A stretch of 25,732 nt of DNA from Gammaproteobacteria bacterium UBA2168 (GCA_002327525.1 DCWG01000127.1:19118-44849), one strand, 5' to 3'. Shown: positions 1 to 7,216, numbered from the stretch's first letter. Translations and numbers: made by a program. Notes: generated from the letters alone by a model not told the origin.

Positions 1-132
1 GTTACGGCCTACACGATGCCAACCAAACTGCAGACGGCAGGCGCGGTAATCGTATTCCTCGTGCTTGCTCTGCTGGTGGGGTACGGGCTCGGAAAGAGCC
101 TCGGTTGGTTCGAATCCGAGTCGAAAACCTGA
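1..132 (+). CDS. C-terminal end of a small membrane protein (partial)
   Basis: Frame 1 is open from the window edge to a TGA at 130-132 (43 codons). It contains one hydrophobic helix, roughly codons 14-34 and rich in Val, Leu, Ala and Gly, followed by a short charged tail ending ESESKT. An ATG at 16-18 could start a 38-residue one-helix protein, but I see no ribosome binding site before it, so I read it as the end of a longer gene cut by the window. The next gene follows 24 bases later on the same strand, so they are probably co-transcribed. Function unknown. Confidence 0.45.
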   Translation, partial: VTAYTMPTKLQTAGAVIVFLVLALLVGYGLGKSLGWFESESKT

Positions 133-156
133 GGATACAAACAGGAGAGCCGAAAG

Positions 157-666
157 ATGTTTGACCTGCCAGAGACATTTCTGCAGCTCACTTTTGTAGA
201 GGAGTTCATAGGTGCCTTCCGTTGGGTGTGGCCGCTCAGCGAAGTGCTGCACTTCCTCGGTCTGATTCTGCTCGTCGGGATCATCACGGTCTATGACCTG
301 CGTCTGCTGGGTGTCGCCAAGCGCATGCCGGTCGCGCCTATGAACAAACTGCTGCCCTGGGCGGTGCTCGGTTTCTGTCTGTGCGTATTTACGGGATTGT
401 TGTTCGTGACGGGGTTGTGGGCCAACGTGAAGACACATCCGCTGGAAGCCCTCCAATACGATCACTTCCTACAGCTAAAGCTGGCGTTCATCCTGCTGGC
501 GGGGATCAATCTGCTGGTGCTGTATCAGACCGATCTGGGGAAACAGGCCGAAGCGCTCGGGCCGGGTGACGACGCACCGCCACCGGTGAAGATCGTGGGC
601 GCCGCCTCGCTGGTGCTGTGGATCGGAGTGGTGTACTGGGGCCGGCTTATTCCGTGGGGGCTTTAG
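157..666 (+). CDS. Four-helix integral membrane protein, DUF6644-like
   Basis: This 169-residue protein has four predicted membrane helices at about residues 28-47, 65-87, 105-124 and 145-163. The conserved-looking features are SEVLHFLGLILLVG in helix 1, a central YDHFLQLKLAF segment and a C-terminal YWGRLIPW. His and Asp residues close to the helices recall small heme- or copper-associated membrane families. The general look matches bacterial DUF6644-type proteins, recognised from memory and not searched. AGGAGA at 143-148 is well placed for the ATG. Upstream and downstream are two one-helix ORFs, suggesting a small membrane operon. No biochemical function can be given. Confidence 0.75.
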   Translation: MFDLPETFLQLTFVEEFIGAFRWVWPLSEVLHFLGLILLVGIITVYDLRLLGVAKRMPVAPMNKLLPWAVLGFCLCVFTGLLFVTGLWANVKTHPLEALQYDHFLQLKLAFILLAGINLLVLYQTDLGKQAEALGPGDDAPPPVKIVGAASLVLWIGVVYWGRLIPWGL

Positions 667-669
667 GCG

Positions 670-774
670 ATGAGTGAGGACAACGATATGTCGAAATCCT
701 GGCGCACGGTGACAATTCTGCTCGTCTGCACCTCGGCGATATTGGTAATCGCCACTTCCTTCATGATGTATTGA
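670..774 (+). CDS. Putative 34-aa one-helix membrane protein
   Basis: An ATG three bases after the preceding stop opens a 34-codon ORF ending in TGA at 772-774. Residues 11-34 (WRTVTILLVC, then SAILVIATSFMMY) form a single hydrophobic helix that reaches the C-terminus, after a short acidic and polar N-terminus. A second in-frame ATG at residue 7 is possible. The spacing to the upstream gene (3 nt) and the single clean helix argue for a real small protein co-translated with the four-helix protein. The size means chance cannot be excluded. There is no recognised family. Confidence 0.45.
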   Translation: MSEDNDMSKSWRTVTILLVCTSAILVIATSFMMY

Positions 775-784
775 GGAGGCTGGC

Positions 785-830
785 AGTGTCGTCTGCGGGC
801 GGCGGTAAGCTGTCCCCTCTCTACGACACT
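785..830. terminator. Possible bidirectional terminator between convergent genes
   Basis: AGTGTCGT at 785-792 is perfectly complementary to ACGACACT at 823-830, separated by 30 nt. The pair fills the 55-nt gap between the convergent 34-aa ORF (+) and the PNPOx-like gene (-). The loop is long and there is no U-tract, so this is a weak call. It might work as an extended stem, or be chance. Confidence 0.25.
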
Positions 831-1399
831 CAGGGAACCAGAGTGCGCTCGTGCCACCGGCCGTCGTTGAGATGCCATGCACGGCGATCATGAATGCCAT
901 TTTCCTGGGCGAGATCGAGGCGATCAATCTGGCGAGGTTCGAGGTACACTCCGCGAGCCGTTTCCGGCGCCCTGAGTGGGTCAGGCAGCGACACCGCCAT
1001 CGCCCCCTTCACTAGTGCCTCACGATTTTCGATGAGCGAACTCTGAGCGTGCTGCGGATAAAACCAGTCCATGCGTTGCGGCATGGGTGGACGCAGTAAC
1101 CAGCTCTCACGCACGATCGCTTCTGGGATTTCTTCGGTTTCACAGTGCAGCCGGTATTGCACGTTGGGGTTGGCGTAAAACATCGAAATCGCCACTTCCC
1201 CTGCGCGGATCTGTTGCCACTTGGGGCTCGTGCTGTTGACGAACACGCCGAGGCGCCCAGCCAGCTCGCGTAGGACGAGTGTTCGCACCTGTGGCCTCCC
1301 GTTGGCGTCTATGCTGGCGAGCGCGCAGAGGTTGGCCCACGGATCGTCGGCCTCGCGTGCGCGTGCGCGATCCTCGAACAGGAGTTCGAGCGGATCCAT
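830..1399 (-). CDS. Pyridoxamine 5'-phosphate oxidase-family flavoprotein (PdxH-like)
   Basis: A 189-residue protein with the FMN-binding split-barrel pattern of PNPOx. It has DPWANLCALASIDANGRPQVRTLVLRE-type strands at residues 19-45, an FVNSTSPKWQQI segment aligning with the flavin-contacting F(T/V)N-S-KxxQ region at about 53-64, and a C-terminal DRRAW then W-ER-LVP that corresponds to the PdxH end motif. It is shorter than E. coli PdxH (218 aa), and the middle of the protein, where PdxH carries its substrate-binding Arg/His residues, is divergent. It may be a PdxH paralogue acting on another B6 vitamer or flavin substrate. Its ATG shares one base with the stop of the upstream hydrolase gene (TGATG), so translation is probably coupled. 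Confidence 0.75.
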   Translation of the reverse strand: MDPLELLFEDRARAREADDPWANLCALASIDANGRPQVRTLVLRELAGRLGVFVNSTSPKWQQIRAGEVAISMFYANPNVQYRLHCETEEIPEAIVRESWLLRPPMPQRMDWFYPQHAQSSLIENREALVKGAMAVSLPDPLRAPETARGVYLEPRQIDRLDLAQENGIHDRRAWHLNDGRWHERTLVP

Positions 1400-2274
1400 C
1401 AGTTTCGAACGCTGGATGCCGCGGTGTGGTCGGCGTGTAGTATGCGAATCCAGCGTTCCTCGTTGATGAATCCGCTACCCCAGTCTTCCAGATCGCCTGC
1501 GAGGCCCTGGGCTACGATATCGTCCACGTTCTGACCGGCATCTAGCGCGCGTGTGACCTGCGCCGCGGTGGCCTTAATGACGCCGAGATTTTCACGCAGA
1601 TCTTCCGCGTCTGCGAGCGGTCCGTGACCGGGAATGATCTTCACGTCCGCGGGGACCATATCCAGCACCGTCTGCAGATTGGCCGTGAAACCTGTCACGC
1701 TGCCACCGCCCTGGAGATCTATATAGGGGAAGCGGCCGTTGAAGAAATGATCACCCAGGTGGATGACATTGGCGTTGCGAAACCAGGCCACACTGTCCCC
1801 GTCCGTATGTCCATGCGGCAGATGGATGACGTCGATTTCATCGTCGTTGTAGTGCACACGGACACGGTCGTGGTACGTCACGACGGGTAGGGCGGCGCGA
1901 TCACCACCATCGCCGCCGAGCAGCCGGGTTCGTACGTTGTCGTGCGCGATGATCGTTCCTGCTGTGCCGAAGAAGGCGTTGCTGCCCGTGTGATCACCGT
2001 GGTAGTGCGTATTGAGCACGATTTTCGGCCTTGCACCGCCTATCTCGACTATGGTGCTCAGAATGCGTTCAGCGAGCGGTGCGTACTGGTCGTCGATAAT
2101 CAAGGTTCCGTCGTCACCGATGGAGACACCGATGTTCCCTCCGGCGCCGGTGAGCATGTACACGCTGCCGCTGACGCGCTGGGCCTGTACCTCGATGCCG
2201 GCAAAACGGTCTTCGGCCGAGTGGGTGAAAGCTGGCAGGAGCAATGTGATGACAGTCGCTATGGGCTTGAGCAT
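1399..2274 (-). CDS. Exported metallo-beta-lactamase-fold hydrolase
   Basis: This 291-residue protein starts with a signal peptide (hydrophobic residues 5-16, probable cleavage near FTHSA-ED at about 20), so it should act in the periplasm. The metallo-beta-lactamase zinc motif H-x-H-x-D-H is intact as THYHGDH (H90, H92, D94, H95), followed by HGHTDGD (about 154-160), HLGDHFF with the probable bridging D175, and PGHGP with H217. These ligands mean a dinuclear metal hydrolase. The substrate cannot be told: the family includes lactamases, lactonases and quinoprotein-associated hydrolases. I chose the ATG at 2274 over an in-frame ATG 93 nt upstream because AAGGAGG sits just before it and the signal peptide begins there. 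It lies 16 nt after the upstream gene and overlaps the next by one base. Confidence 0.88.
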   Translation of the reverse strand: MLKPIATVITLLLPAFTHSAEDRFAGIEVQAQRVSGSVYMLTGAGGNIGVSIGDDGTLIIDDQYAPLAERILSTIVEIGGARPKIVLNTHYHGDHTGSNAFFGTAGTIIAHDNVRTRLLGGDGGDRAALPVVTYHDRVRVHYNDDEIDVIHLPHGHTDGDSVAWFRNANVIHLGDHFFNGRFPYIDLQGGGSVTGFTANLQTVLDMVPADVKIIPGHGPLADAEDLRENLGVIKATAAQVTRALDAGQNVDDIVAQGLAGDLEDWGSGFINEERWIRILHADHTAASSVRN

Positions 2275-2290
2275 GGGGCCTCCTTCGTTC

Positions 2291-3094
2291 TCAGAAAGTG
2301 AAAGATGTGCCGGTGATGTTCTCGTCGGCGAGCTTCGGTGGAGCATTGTCCTGATGGCGTTTCGCAATGCGGTAGATGAGACCGTGACCGCTGGTCATCA
2401 GCGCGTCGTGGATCATCTGTTCGCTATCCACTTCGCTCGCACGTCTCAGCAGGCGCTCGAACGTGGCGATGAAGTTGTTAGTATGCCTTGCGCGAACGGT
2501 AGGTCCGTAAAATAGCGCAAGCTGTTCCGCTGCATCACCCAACTGCAGATGTGCCTCCAGCAGACGGCGGGAGAATATCTCGGGGTCGCTGGCTGACATT
2601 TGCGTGAACAGGCGGCTGATGTCGATGTCGCTGACTTTCTGATTCCCAGAGGCGTCGTGGCTTGAGAGGTACAGAAATACTGCAATGGTGCCGAGCTGGC
2701 TACTCAGCGTGTTGGTGATCTGCAGGAATGCTTGCTGACGAGCGTGTGGCTCCGATGCCGCCATTTGCTCGGATTGGATGACGGCCTGTTCGGCACTGCG
2801 CCGTATCTCCTGTGCCTGTTCACGCAGCGCCTGGGTGTTCTGCTCAAGTTCCTTCTGTTGTGCGAAGTAGCCGATCACCAGCCATAGAAACGCTAATGGT
2901 GCGAAGGTGCGTTCCAGAAAACTTCCCAGCTTTTCGGCGGGCAGACTACCGAAGTTCCCCCAGCCGATAGTGTCACAGATATACGTCACACCCAGCGCAA
3001 GCCAGGCGAAGGTGATATCGAGCTCCGGCCAGATACGCCAATCCGCAGCTCGCTGATAGCCGGTGAAGTGGTGTTTTACCGGTTGCGAACTAAT
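2291..3094 (-). CDS. Membrane-anchored coiled-coil protein of unknown function, probable ATT start
   Basis: Two membrane helices (about residues 26-46 and 62-78) precede a Gln/Glu-rich coiled coil (about 79-115, beginning AQQKELEQNTQALREQAQEI) and a helical C-terminal cytoplasmic domain of about 150 residues. No family is recognised. The first ordinary start in frame is a GTG at 2987-2989, but it would cut the first helix in half. The reading frame stays open and protein-like upstream for 35 more codons, which contain no ATG, GTG or TTG. At 3092-3094 there is an ATT preceded by AAGGAGAG at about 10 nt, overlapping the TAG stop of the upstream 54-aa gene by one base. I therefore call ATT as start (267 aa). 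If wrong, the GTG gives 232 aa. Confidence 0.65.
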   Translation of the reverse strand: MSSQPVKHHFTGYQRAADWRIWPELDITFAWLALGVTYICDTIGWGNFGSLPAEKLGSFLERTFAPLAFLWLVIGYFAQQKELEQNTQALREQAQEIRRSAEQAVIQSEQMAASEPHARQQAFLQITNTLSSQLGTIAVFLYLSSHDASGNQKVSDIDISRLFTQMSASDPEIFSRRLLEAHLQLGDAAEQLALFYGPTVRARHTNNFIATFERLLRRASEVDSEQMIHDALMTSGHGLIYRIAKRHQDNAPPKLADENITGTSFTF

Positions 3095-3254
3095 CGTCGT
3101 CGCTCTCCTTTACATCTTCCGGCAGCTTGCGACGGATTTCGGCCACGTCGCGCTGGATTTCGCTGAGACGGAATACGAGATCGGGTAACTGATCGGTTAT
3201 ACGCCAGAGCAGGTAGGTAGCGCCGAGCAGAACCAGAAAAGACAAGAATCCCAT
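3090..3254 (-). CDS. 54-aa membrane-anchored small protein
   Basis: A 54-residue ORF with an N-terminal hydrophobic helix (MGFLSFLVLLGATYLLWRI, residues 1-19), then an amphipathic helix with heptad-like spacing (LPDLVFRLSEIQRDVAEIRRKL) and an acidic tail ending ESDDD. GGGAGA about 9 nt before the ATG at 3254 supports this start over a longer in-frame ATG at 3302, which would add an unconvincing hydrophilic stretch. Its TAG overlaps the proposed ATT start of the next gene by one base, and its last codons contain that gene's ribosome binding site. Both proteins have a membrane helix plus a coiled-coil segment, so a complex is plausible. Function unknown. Confidence 0.65.
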   Translation of the reverse strand: MGFLSFLVLLGATYLLWRITDQLPDLVFRLSEIQRDVAEIRRKLPEDVKESDDD

Positions 3255-3341
3255 GCAGTGTTTCTCCCAGGTGAGGTTGTTGGTAGGTATACCCTGTGGC
3301 AAGGGGTGAGTCTAGCGCGCCGAATGCCGTGCTGTATTCCA

Positions 3342-4016
3342 TCAGTCGAGCGAGCCGATGATGGATTTGCGTTGTGAGATTTCGATCCAGTTGCCATCCG
3401 GGTCGCGTACGAAACTGATGTGTGCGATATCGCCCAGTTTCACCGGTGCCATACCCTCCCGGCCGCCTTTCGCGAGAATATCGGCGTGGGTGCGCTTCAC
3501 GTCAAAAACCTGCATGGTGATGTAGCGGTATCCTGGGGCACGCTGTTCCGGGTCGAGGTTCACATCACTTTCACTCAGGCTGATCTGAGATACTCCCACT
3601 TCGAAGAGTGCGGGTTCTGCTTCCGGCAGACTCAGGACATCTCCGTAGAAAGCACGATGTCGTTCGACGCTGGCCACGCAGAGATCAAGGCGTAGCTGGG
3701 TAATACCGTCAGTACCGGTGGGCACGAACCGCGCGGCATTACCATCCGGATCGCTGCTTTCGGTGGCTGTGCCGAGTTCGTCACAGGCGATGGTGAGTTG
3801 GCGGTAGCCAGCGGCGGGTGAAGGTGCGAGACGGTGACGAGTGTGATTCACTTTCAGTACACTGTCGCCGATGCTGTGTCGGTACTGGCGCAGACCATCG
3901 CCGACAGGCAACATCTCGGTGTAGGGAAGTTGCGCTTCGGTTTGCCAGAATTCGAGCATGGGTTCGAGGTTGTTCGTATACAACCCCACATCGAGGGCGG
4001 GTTTGGCGAGTTGCAC
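3342..4016 (-). CDS. Two-module VOC (glyoxalase/dioxygenase fold) protein
   Basis: A 224-residue protein with two vicinal-oxygen-chelate modules. The first is about residues 1-100 (DVGLYTNNLEPMLEFW at the beginning, HSIGDSVLKVNHTR in the middle). The second is about 107-218 (LRLDLCVASVERHRAFY, then HISFVRDPDGNWIEISQR, the classic VOC end with a metal-ligand Glu). This is the layout of extradiol dioxygenases and other two-module VOC enzymes. The first module looks degenerate in metal ligands. Substrate unknown. It starts with GTG at 4014-4016, preceded by GGAA. It is first in the minus-strand run that ends at 830, separated from the 54-aa gene by 87 nt, so co-transcription is likely but not shown. 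The ATG-started RNA methyltransferase gene diverges from it only 51 nt away. Confidence 0.8.
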   Translation of the reverse strand: MQLAKPALDVGLYTNNLEPMLEFWQTEAQLPYTEMLPVGDGLRQYRHSIGDSVLKVNHTRHRLAPSPAAGYRQLTIACDELGTATESSDPDGNAARFVPTGTDGITQLRLDLCVASVERHRAFYGDVLSLPEAEPALFEVGVSQISLSESDVNLDPEQRAPGYRYITMQVFDVKRTHADILAKGGREGMAPVKLGDIAHISFVRDPDGNWIEISQRKSIIGSLD

Positions 4017-4067
4017 AAGCGGTTCCGTTTGTCGGGAGAAATAAAAGAAAAGCGCAAGTATCGCAGC

Positions 4068-5015
4068 ATGGCGGGAGATTCAAAATACGAGGCGCTGTTC
4101 CGCGAGCGCTTGGCCGAAATTGTCGGTGAGGACAGGGCGGCCGATATTCGCACGACGATGGCTCGGCCAAAGCGCCAGGGATTCTGGGTCAATCCCCTGG
4201 CGGACGGCGGGATTCCCGACGGTGAGCTGGTCGAGGGTATGCCTGGGCTGTATTCCGTGGCACCGGCTGAGCGTGAGAATCTCACCAGCCATCCGGCGGC
4301 GCAGTCGGGCCGCGTGTACCTCATCAATCCGTCGAGTGTTCTCGCGGTGGCGGCACTCGATGTGCGGCCAGGCCATGAGGTACTCGATCTCGCCGCGGCA
4401 CCTGGCGGTAAGACGCTACTGTTGGCGGCCGCCATGCACAACTCGGGTCGTATCGCAGCGGTGGAGCCCCGCAAGGCGCGATTTCACAGGATGTGCGCCA
4501 ACCTCGGCCGTTGTGGGGTCACCAACGTAGAGTTCTACCTCGCGGATGGCCGCGGTGTGGGGCGCAAGACAGGTGCACGCTTCGATCGTGTGCTGCTCGA
4601 CGCTCCCTGCTCGTCCGAGGCTCGCATCCGATGGGATGAGCCTGACAGTTATGAACATTGGAAGCCGCGCAAAGTGAAGGAGTCGGCGCGTAAACAACGC
4701 GGCCTGCTGCGTTCTGCGTTGACTGCCCTCAAACCGGGTGGCGTGATGGTGTACTGCACCTGTTCATTCGCGCCGGAGGAAAACGAGCAAGTAGTGACCG
4801 GTGCGCTCGGAGCGTACCCCGACGTGGACATCGAGCCCGTTTCGTTGCCGGATGGCGTCGCCTCGATGCGCGGTCTCCCACAATGGCGTGGCAGGGTGAT
4901 CGATGCACGGCTCGCGCTTGCCGTACGTGTATTGCCGGACAGCCTCTGGGATGGCCTCTTCGTGGTGCGTCTGCGTAAGAAGGCGGGTATCAGGGCAAGC
5001 GCTTCGGACTCATGA
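4068..5015 (+). CDS. RsmB/NOP2-family RNA (cytosine-5) methyltransferase
   Basis: A 315-residue SAM-dependent methyltransferase of the RsmB/NOP/Trm4 family, which makes 5-methylcytosine in rRNA or tRNA. The SAM-binding motif is EVLDLAAAPGGKT at about 104-116. The two conserved cysteines are in LLDAPCSSEAR (C181) and YCTCSFAPEENE (C232, expected nucleophile of the TC motif). The N-terminus is short, without the NusB-like domain of RsmB, so it is nearer to RsmF- or YebU-type enzymes, but which base is modified cannot be read from sequence. The frame is open further upstream to 3834, but that part overlaps the divergent VOC gene antisense and is not family-like, so I start at the ATG at 4068. 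No strong SD is visible. Its 3' end overlaps convergent sixA by 26 nt. Confidence 0.88.
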   Translation: MAGDSKYEALFRERLAEIVGEDRAADIRTTMARPKRQGFWVNPLADGGIPDGELVEGMPGLYSVAPAERENLTSHPAAQSGRVYLINPSSVLAVAALDVRPGHEVLDLAAAPGGKTLLLAAAMHNSGRIAAVEPRKARFHRMCANLGRCGVTNVEFYLADGRGVGRKTGARFDRVLLDAPCSSEARIRWDEPDSYEHWKPRKVKESARKQRGLLRSALTALKPGGVMVYCTCSFAPEENEQVVTGALGAYPDVDIEPVSLPDGVASMRGLPQWRGRVIDARLALAVRVLPDSLWDGLFVVRLRKKAGIRASASDS

Positions 5016-5463
5016 TGGCTTCGAGGGTAGGTTGCTGATCCTCGATGATTGCGAAATGTGCCGCGCCGAAGGTAGGTAAATTGCCAATAACCCGTTCACC
5101 AGCGAGTTGGTTCACCGCCCAGGTCATGCCGGGGTTGTGTGCGACCACCGCCACCCGCGATACCCCTGCCGGTGTACTGTGCACGACTTCCAGAATCCTG
5201 CGCGGGTCGGCGTGATACAAAGCGTGCTCGCGCACGAGTTGTGCCCATGGCCAGGCTGCGTGAACGAACTTGGCTGTTGCCAGCGCGCGGGCGGCGTCGC
5301 TCGTCCAGATCCACTGCGCTGCATTGGGCTGTTCATGCAGCCAGCGCTGCATGCGTGGACCGTCACGCATGCCGCGCTCGTTCAGCGGGCGGTCGAAGTC
5401 CGCCTGTCGTAGATCGGACCAGGAAGATTTGGCGTGACGAATGAGCCAGAGATGAGTGATCAA
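4990..5463 (-). CDS. sixA: SixA-type phosphohistidine phosphatase (histidine phosphatase superfamily)
   Basis: A 157-residue protein of the histidine phosphatase superfamily. The N-terminal catalytic RHG-like motif is LIRHAKSSW (phospho-acceptor H10, with R9), followed by DRPLNERGMRDGPRM as in SixA, WTSDAARALATA with the pocket Arg, and VVAHNPGM with the second catalytic His. SixA removes phosphate from phosphohistidine proteins; E. coli SixA acts on the nitrogen PTS. Its length and compact form, with no alpha-helical insert, match SixA better than phosphoglycerate mutases. The start is TTG at 5461-5463 (the codon before ITHLWLIRH), with only a weak purine-rich stretch ahead. The last 26 bases overlap the convergent methyltransferase gene. 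Confidence 0.85.
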   Translation of the reverse strand: MITHLWLIRHAKSSWSDLRQADFDRPLNERGMRDGPRMQRWLHEQPNAAQWIWTSDAARALATAKFVHAAWPWAQLVREHALYHADPRRILEVVHSTPAGVSRVAVVAHNPGMTWAVNQLAGERVIGNLPTFGAAHFAIIEDQQPTLEAIMSPKRLP

Positions 5464-5640
5464 GACGGTGTCTTCATCTGCGTAGGAAGGCGTGATCGAG
5501 TTTAGGGTTTATCATCCGTGACCGGCAAGAGCGGAGCAGCGAAGAGCATGGCATCACAAGGCAAGATGCTGGCGATCAAACCGGTTTGCGGCCGCTCGCA
5601 GGATGAGAGGTTGTTGCTGCGGCTCCAACCCGAATGAACC

Positions 5641-6182
5641 AGGCAGCCGACGCCCTTCCGCCGCGATCTGCAGATGGTGTTTCAGGATCCCGAGTCTTCC
5701 CTCAACCCGAGACTCTCCATCGCCTCGATTCAGGCCGAACCCATGGCCACGCATGGCATCAGCGCAGACCGCGCGGAGCGCATCGGGCGCGCCGCGCAGT
5801 ACATGGTGAAGGTTGGGCTCGAGCCGCACATGCTCAATCGTTATTCGCACGAGTTCTCCGGCGGCCAGCACCAACGCATCGGCATCGCAAGGGCCATTGC
5901 GCTGGAGCCGCGCTTTATCGTCTGTGACGAGCTGACCAGTGCGCTGGATGTCAGCGTGCAGGCGAAGCTCCTCCAGTTGCTGGACGCGTTAAAGGAGACC
6001 TGCAACTGACTTACCTGTTCATCACGCACAACATCGACGTGGTGCGCTACTTCGCGGATGATATCGCGGTGATGTACCAGGGCCGTGTCGTGGAGCAGGG
6101 AGTGGCGCTCGAGGTATGCGATAAGGCGCAGCATCCCTAGACTCGGAAGCTGCTGGCGGCGGTACCACGTTTCGTCGCCTGA
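5641..6182 (+). pseudogene. Oligopeptide/dipeptide ABC transporter ATPase (OppF/DppF-like), decayed fragment
   Basis: The conceptual product carries the second half of an Opp/Dpp-type ATPase: [18 protein letters not shown] (Q-loop region with the family's VFQDP-SLNPR motif), [18 protein letters not shown] (signature), and the Walker B region, here [16 protein letters not shown], where the usual CDEP Pro is replaced by Leu. After a frameshift near 6000 (TGA at 6007-6009 in the first frame) it continues as [19 protein letters not shown] and VMYQGRVVEQG. A TAG at 6138-6140 replaces the Tyr of the usual HPYT motif, before RKLLAAVPR and a final TGA. Another stop lies upstream at 5635-5637, and no Walker A or start is recognisable. 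With at least two lesions plus a lost 5' end, it is not functional. No permease or binding-protein partners are nearby. Confidence 0.88.
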
Positions 6183-6376
6183 TAACCGTTTCCCGCAAGG
6201 GGTTCTTAGCGGAATTGGCGTGGCGCGCATACACTAGAGCGGATGCGAGGAGTGGGAGAGATGGTGCATGTTGGTGCGCAAGTGAGTGTCTAGCGCGGGG
6301 GCTGGTCACGGGGGATGTCGAGAATTTCCAGCGTTTCGATGACAAGATCATTTCCCGGTTTTCGTGAGGAGCATGT
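6183..6376. other. Non-coding stretch before the SDR gene
   Basis: These 194 bases between the ATPase remnant and the SDR gene hold no convincing ORF. GAGGAG close to the SDR ATG is the only clear signal. A promoter for the SDR-VOC pair should lie here, but I see no good -35/-10 pair. Together with 5464-5640, which presumably holds the sixA promoter, it makes 5464-6376 a gene-free stretch apart from the pseudogene. Confidence 0.4.
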
Positions 6377-7204
6377 ATGAGTGAGAACAAACTGGCCGGC
6401 AAGGTCGCCCTGATCACGGGGGGGGCACGCGGTCTGGGGCGGGGCTATGCACTGCATTTGGCGGGTCTTGGCGCGGATGTCGCCATCGTCGACCGCAACT
6501 TGCGAGCGGCCGAGGTGTACGAGTTCGAGAAGGAACTGCTTAAAGCGGATACCGTGATGGAAGAGTGCGAGGCGCTTGGTGCGCACGTGTTGGGCATCGA
6601 GGCGGATCTGACGGACCGGGAGGTAACCGAAGCGGCGGTCGCGCGACTAGTGGACGAACTGGGCTCGGTGGACATCGCCATCTGCAATGCGGGCGGTGGT
6701 ACGGTCGTGTTCGCGGACGAGGTGGAGGTCCCCGAAGACGGCCAGACCGACATCAACACCACGGGCACGGCCTCCGACTGTCCCCAGGAGATGCTGACTC
6801 GCGTCCTGGACACCAACCTCATGACCTGCATGTACACCTGCATGGCGGTGGCGCCCTACATGAAGGCGCAGAAGCACGGCAAGATCGTCACGGTCTCGTC
6901 TACCGGCGGTATGGATGCCGGGGCGGGTTACCATCCGTATGGAACGGCCAAGGCGGCGATCATCTACTACACGCGCACACTTGCTCAGGATCTCGGACCT
7001 TACAACATCACGGTCAACGCCATTGCACCCGGCATCATCCGAACCGGCAGGCTGGGAGACCGCGCCCATCTGTCCAAATACATCGCGCTTCGCCGGGAGG
7101 GTACCATCGAGGATTGTGCAAGGGTGGTGGAGTTTCTGGTGACGGATCTGTCCGACTACGTAACCGGACGGACTATCCCCATCGACGGTGGACAATACCG
7201 GTGA
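6377..7204 (+). CDS. Short-chain dehydrogenase/reductase (SDR) with two insertions
   Basis: A 275-residue classical SDR that oxidises or reduces an alcohol/ketone with NAD(P). Visible motifs: cofactor loop TGGARGLGRG (residues 14-23), NAG at 104-106, catalytic Ser174/175 in VSSTGG, and Tyr188-x3-Lys192 in YGTAK. The residue after strand 2 is Asp (VDRN, D39), favouring NAD(H). Two stretches are longer than in a standard SDR: about 41-60, between strand 2 and the next helix, and about 113-137, before the helix holding NTNL-like residues. An insertion at the first place is also seen in carveol dehydrogenase/mycofactocin-type SDRs with tightly bound NAD, but I cannot assign it there with confidence. 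GAGGAG lies just upstream. The VOC gene follows 12 nt later and is surely co-transcribed. Substrate unknown. Confidence 0.88.
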   Translation: MSENKLAGKVALITGGARGLGRGYALHLAGLGADVAIVDRNLRAAEVYEFEKELLKADTVMEECEALGAHVLGIEADLTDREVTEAAVARLVDELGSVDIAICNAGGGTVVFADEVEVPEDGQTDINTTGTASDCPQEMLTRVLDTNLMTCMYTCMAVAPYMKAQKHGKIVTVSSTGGMDAGAGYHPYGTAKAAIIYYTRTLAQDLGPYNITVNAIAPGIIRTGRLGDRAHLSKYIALRREGTIEDCARVVEFLVTDLSDYVTGRTIPIDGGQYR

Positions 7205-7216
7205 GGAGCGGACGGC

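Noticed and set aside
1942..2515. Overlapping plus-strand frames in the metallohydrolase region
   Set aside because: They are shadows of the minus-strand hydrolase and membrane genes, whose motifs and ribosome binding sites are clear.
3834..4067. Upstream extension of the RNA methyltransferase frame
   Set aside because: The extra 78 codons are antisense to the VOC gene and do not resemble the family's N-terminus, so the ATG at 4068 is preferred.
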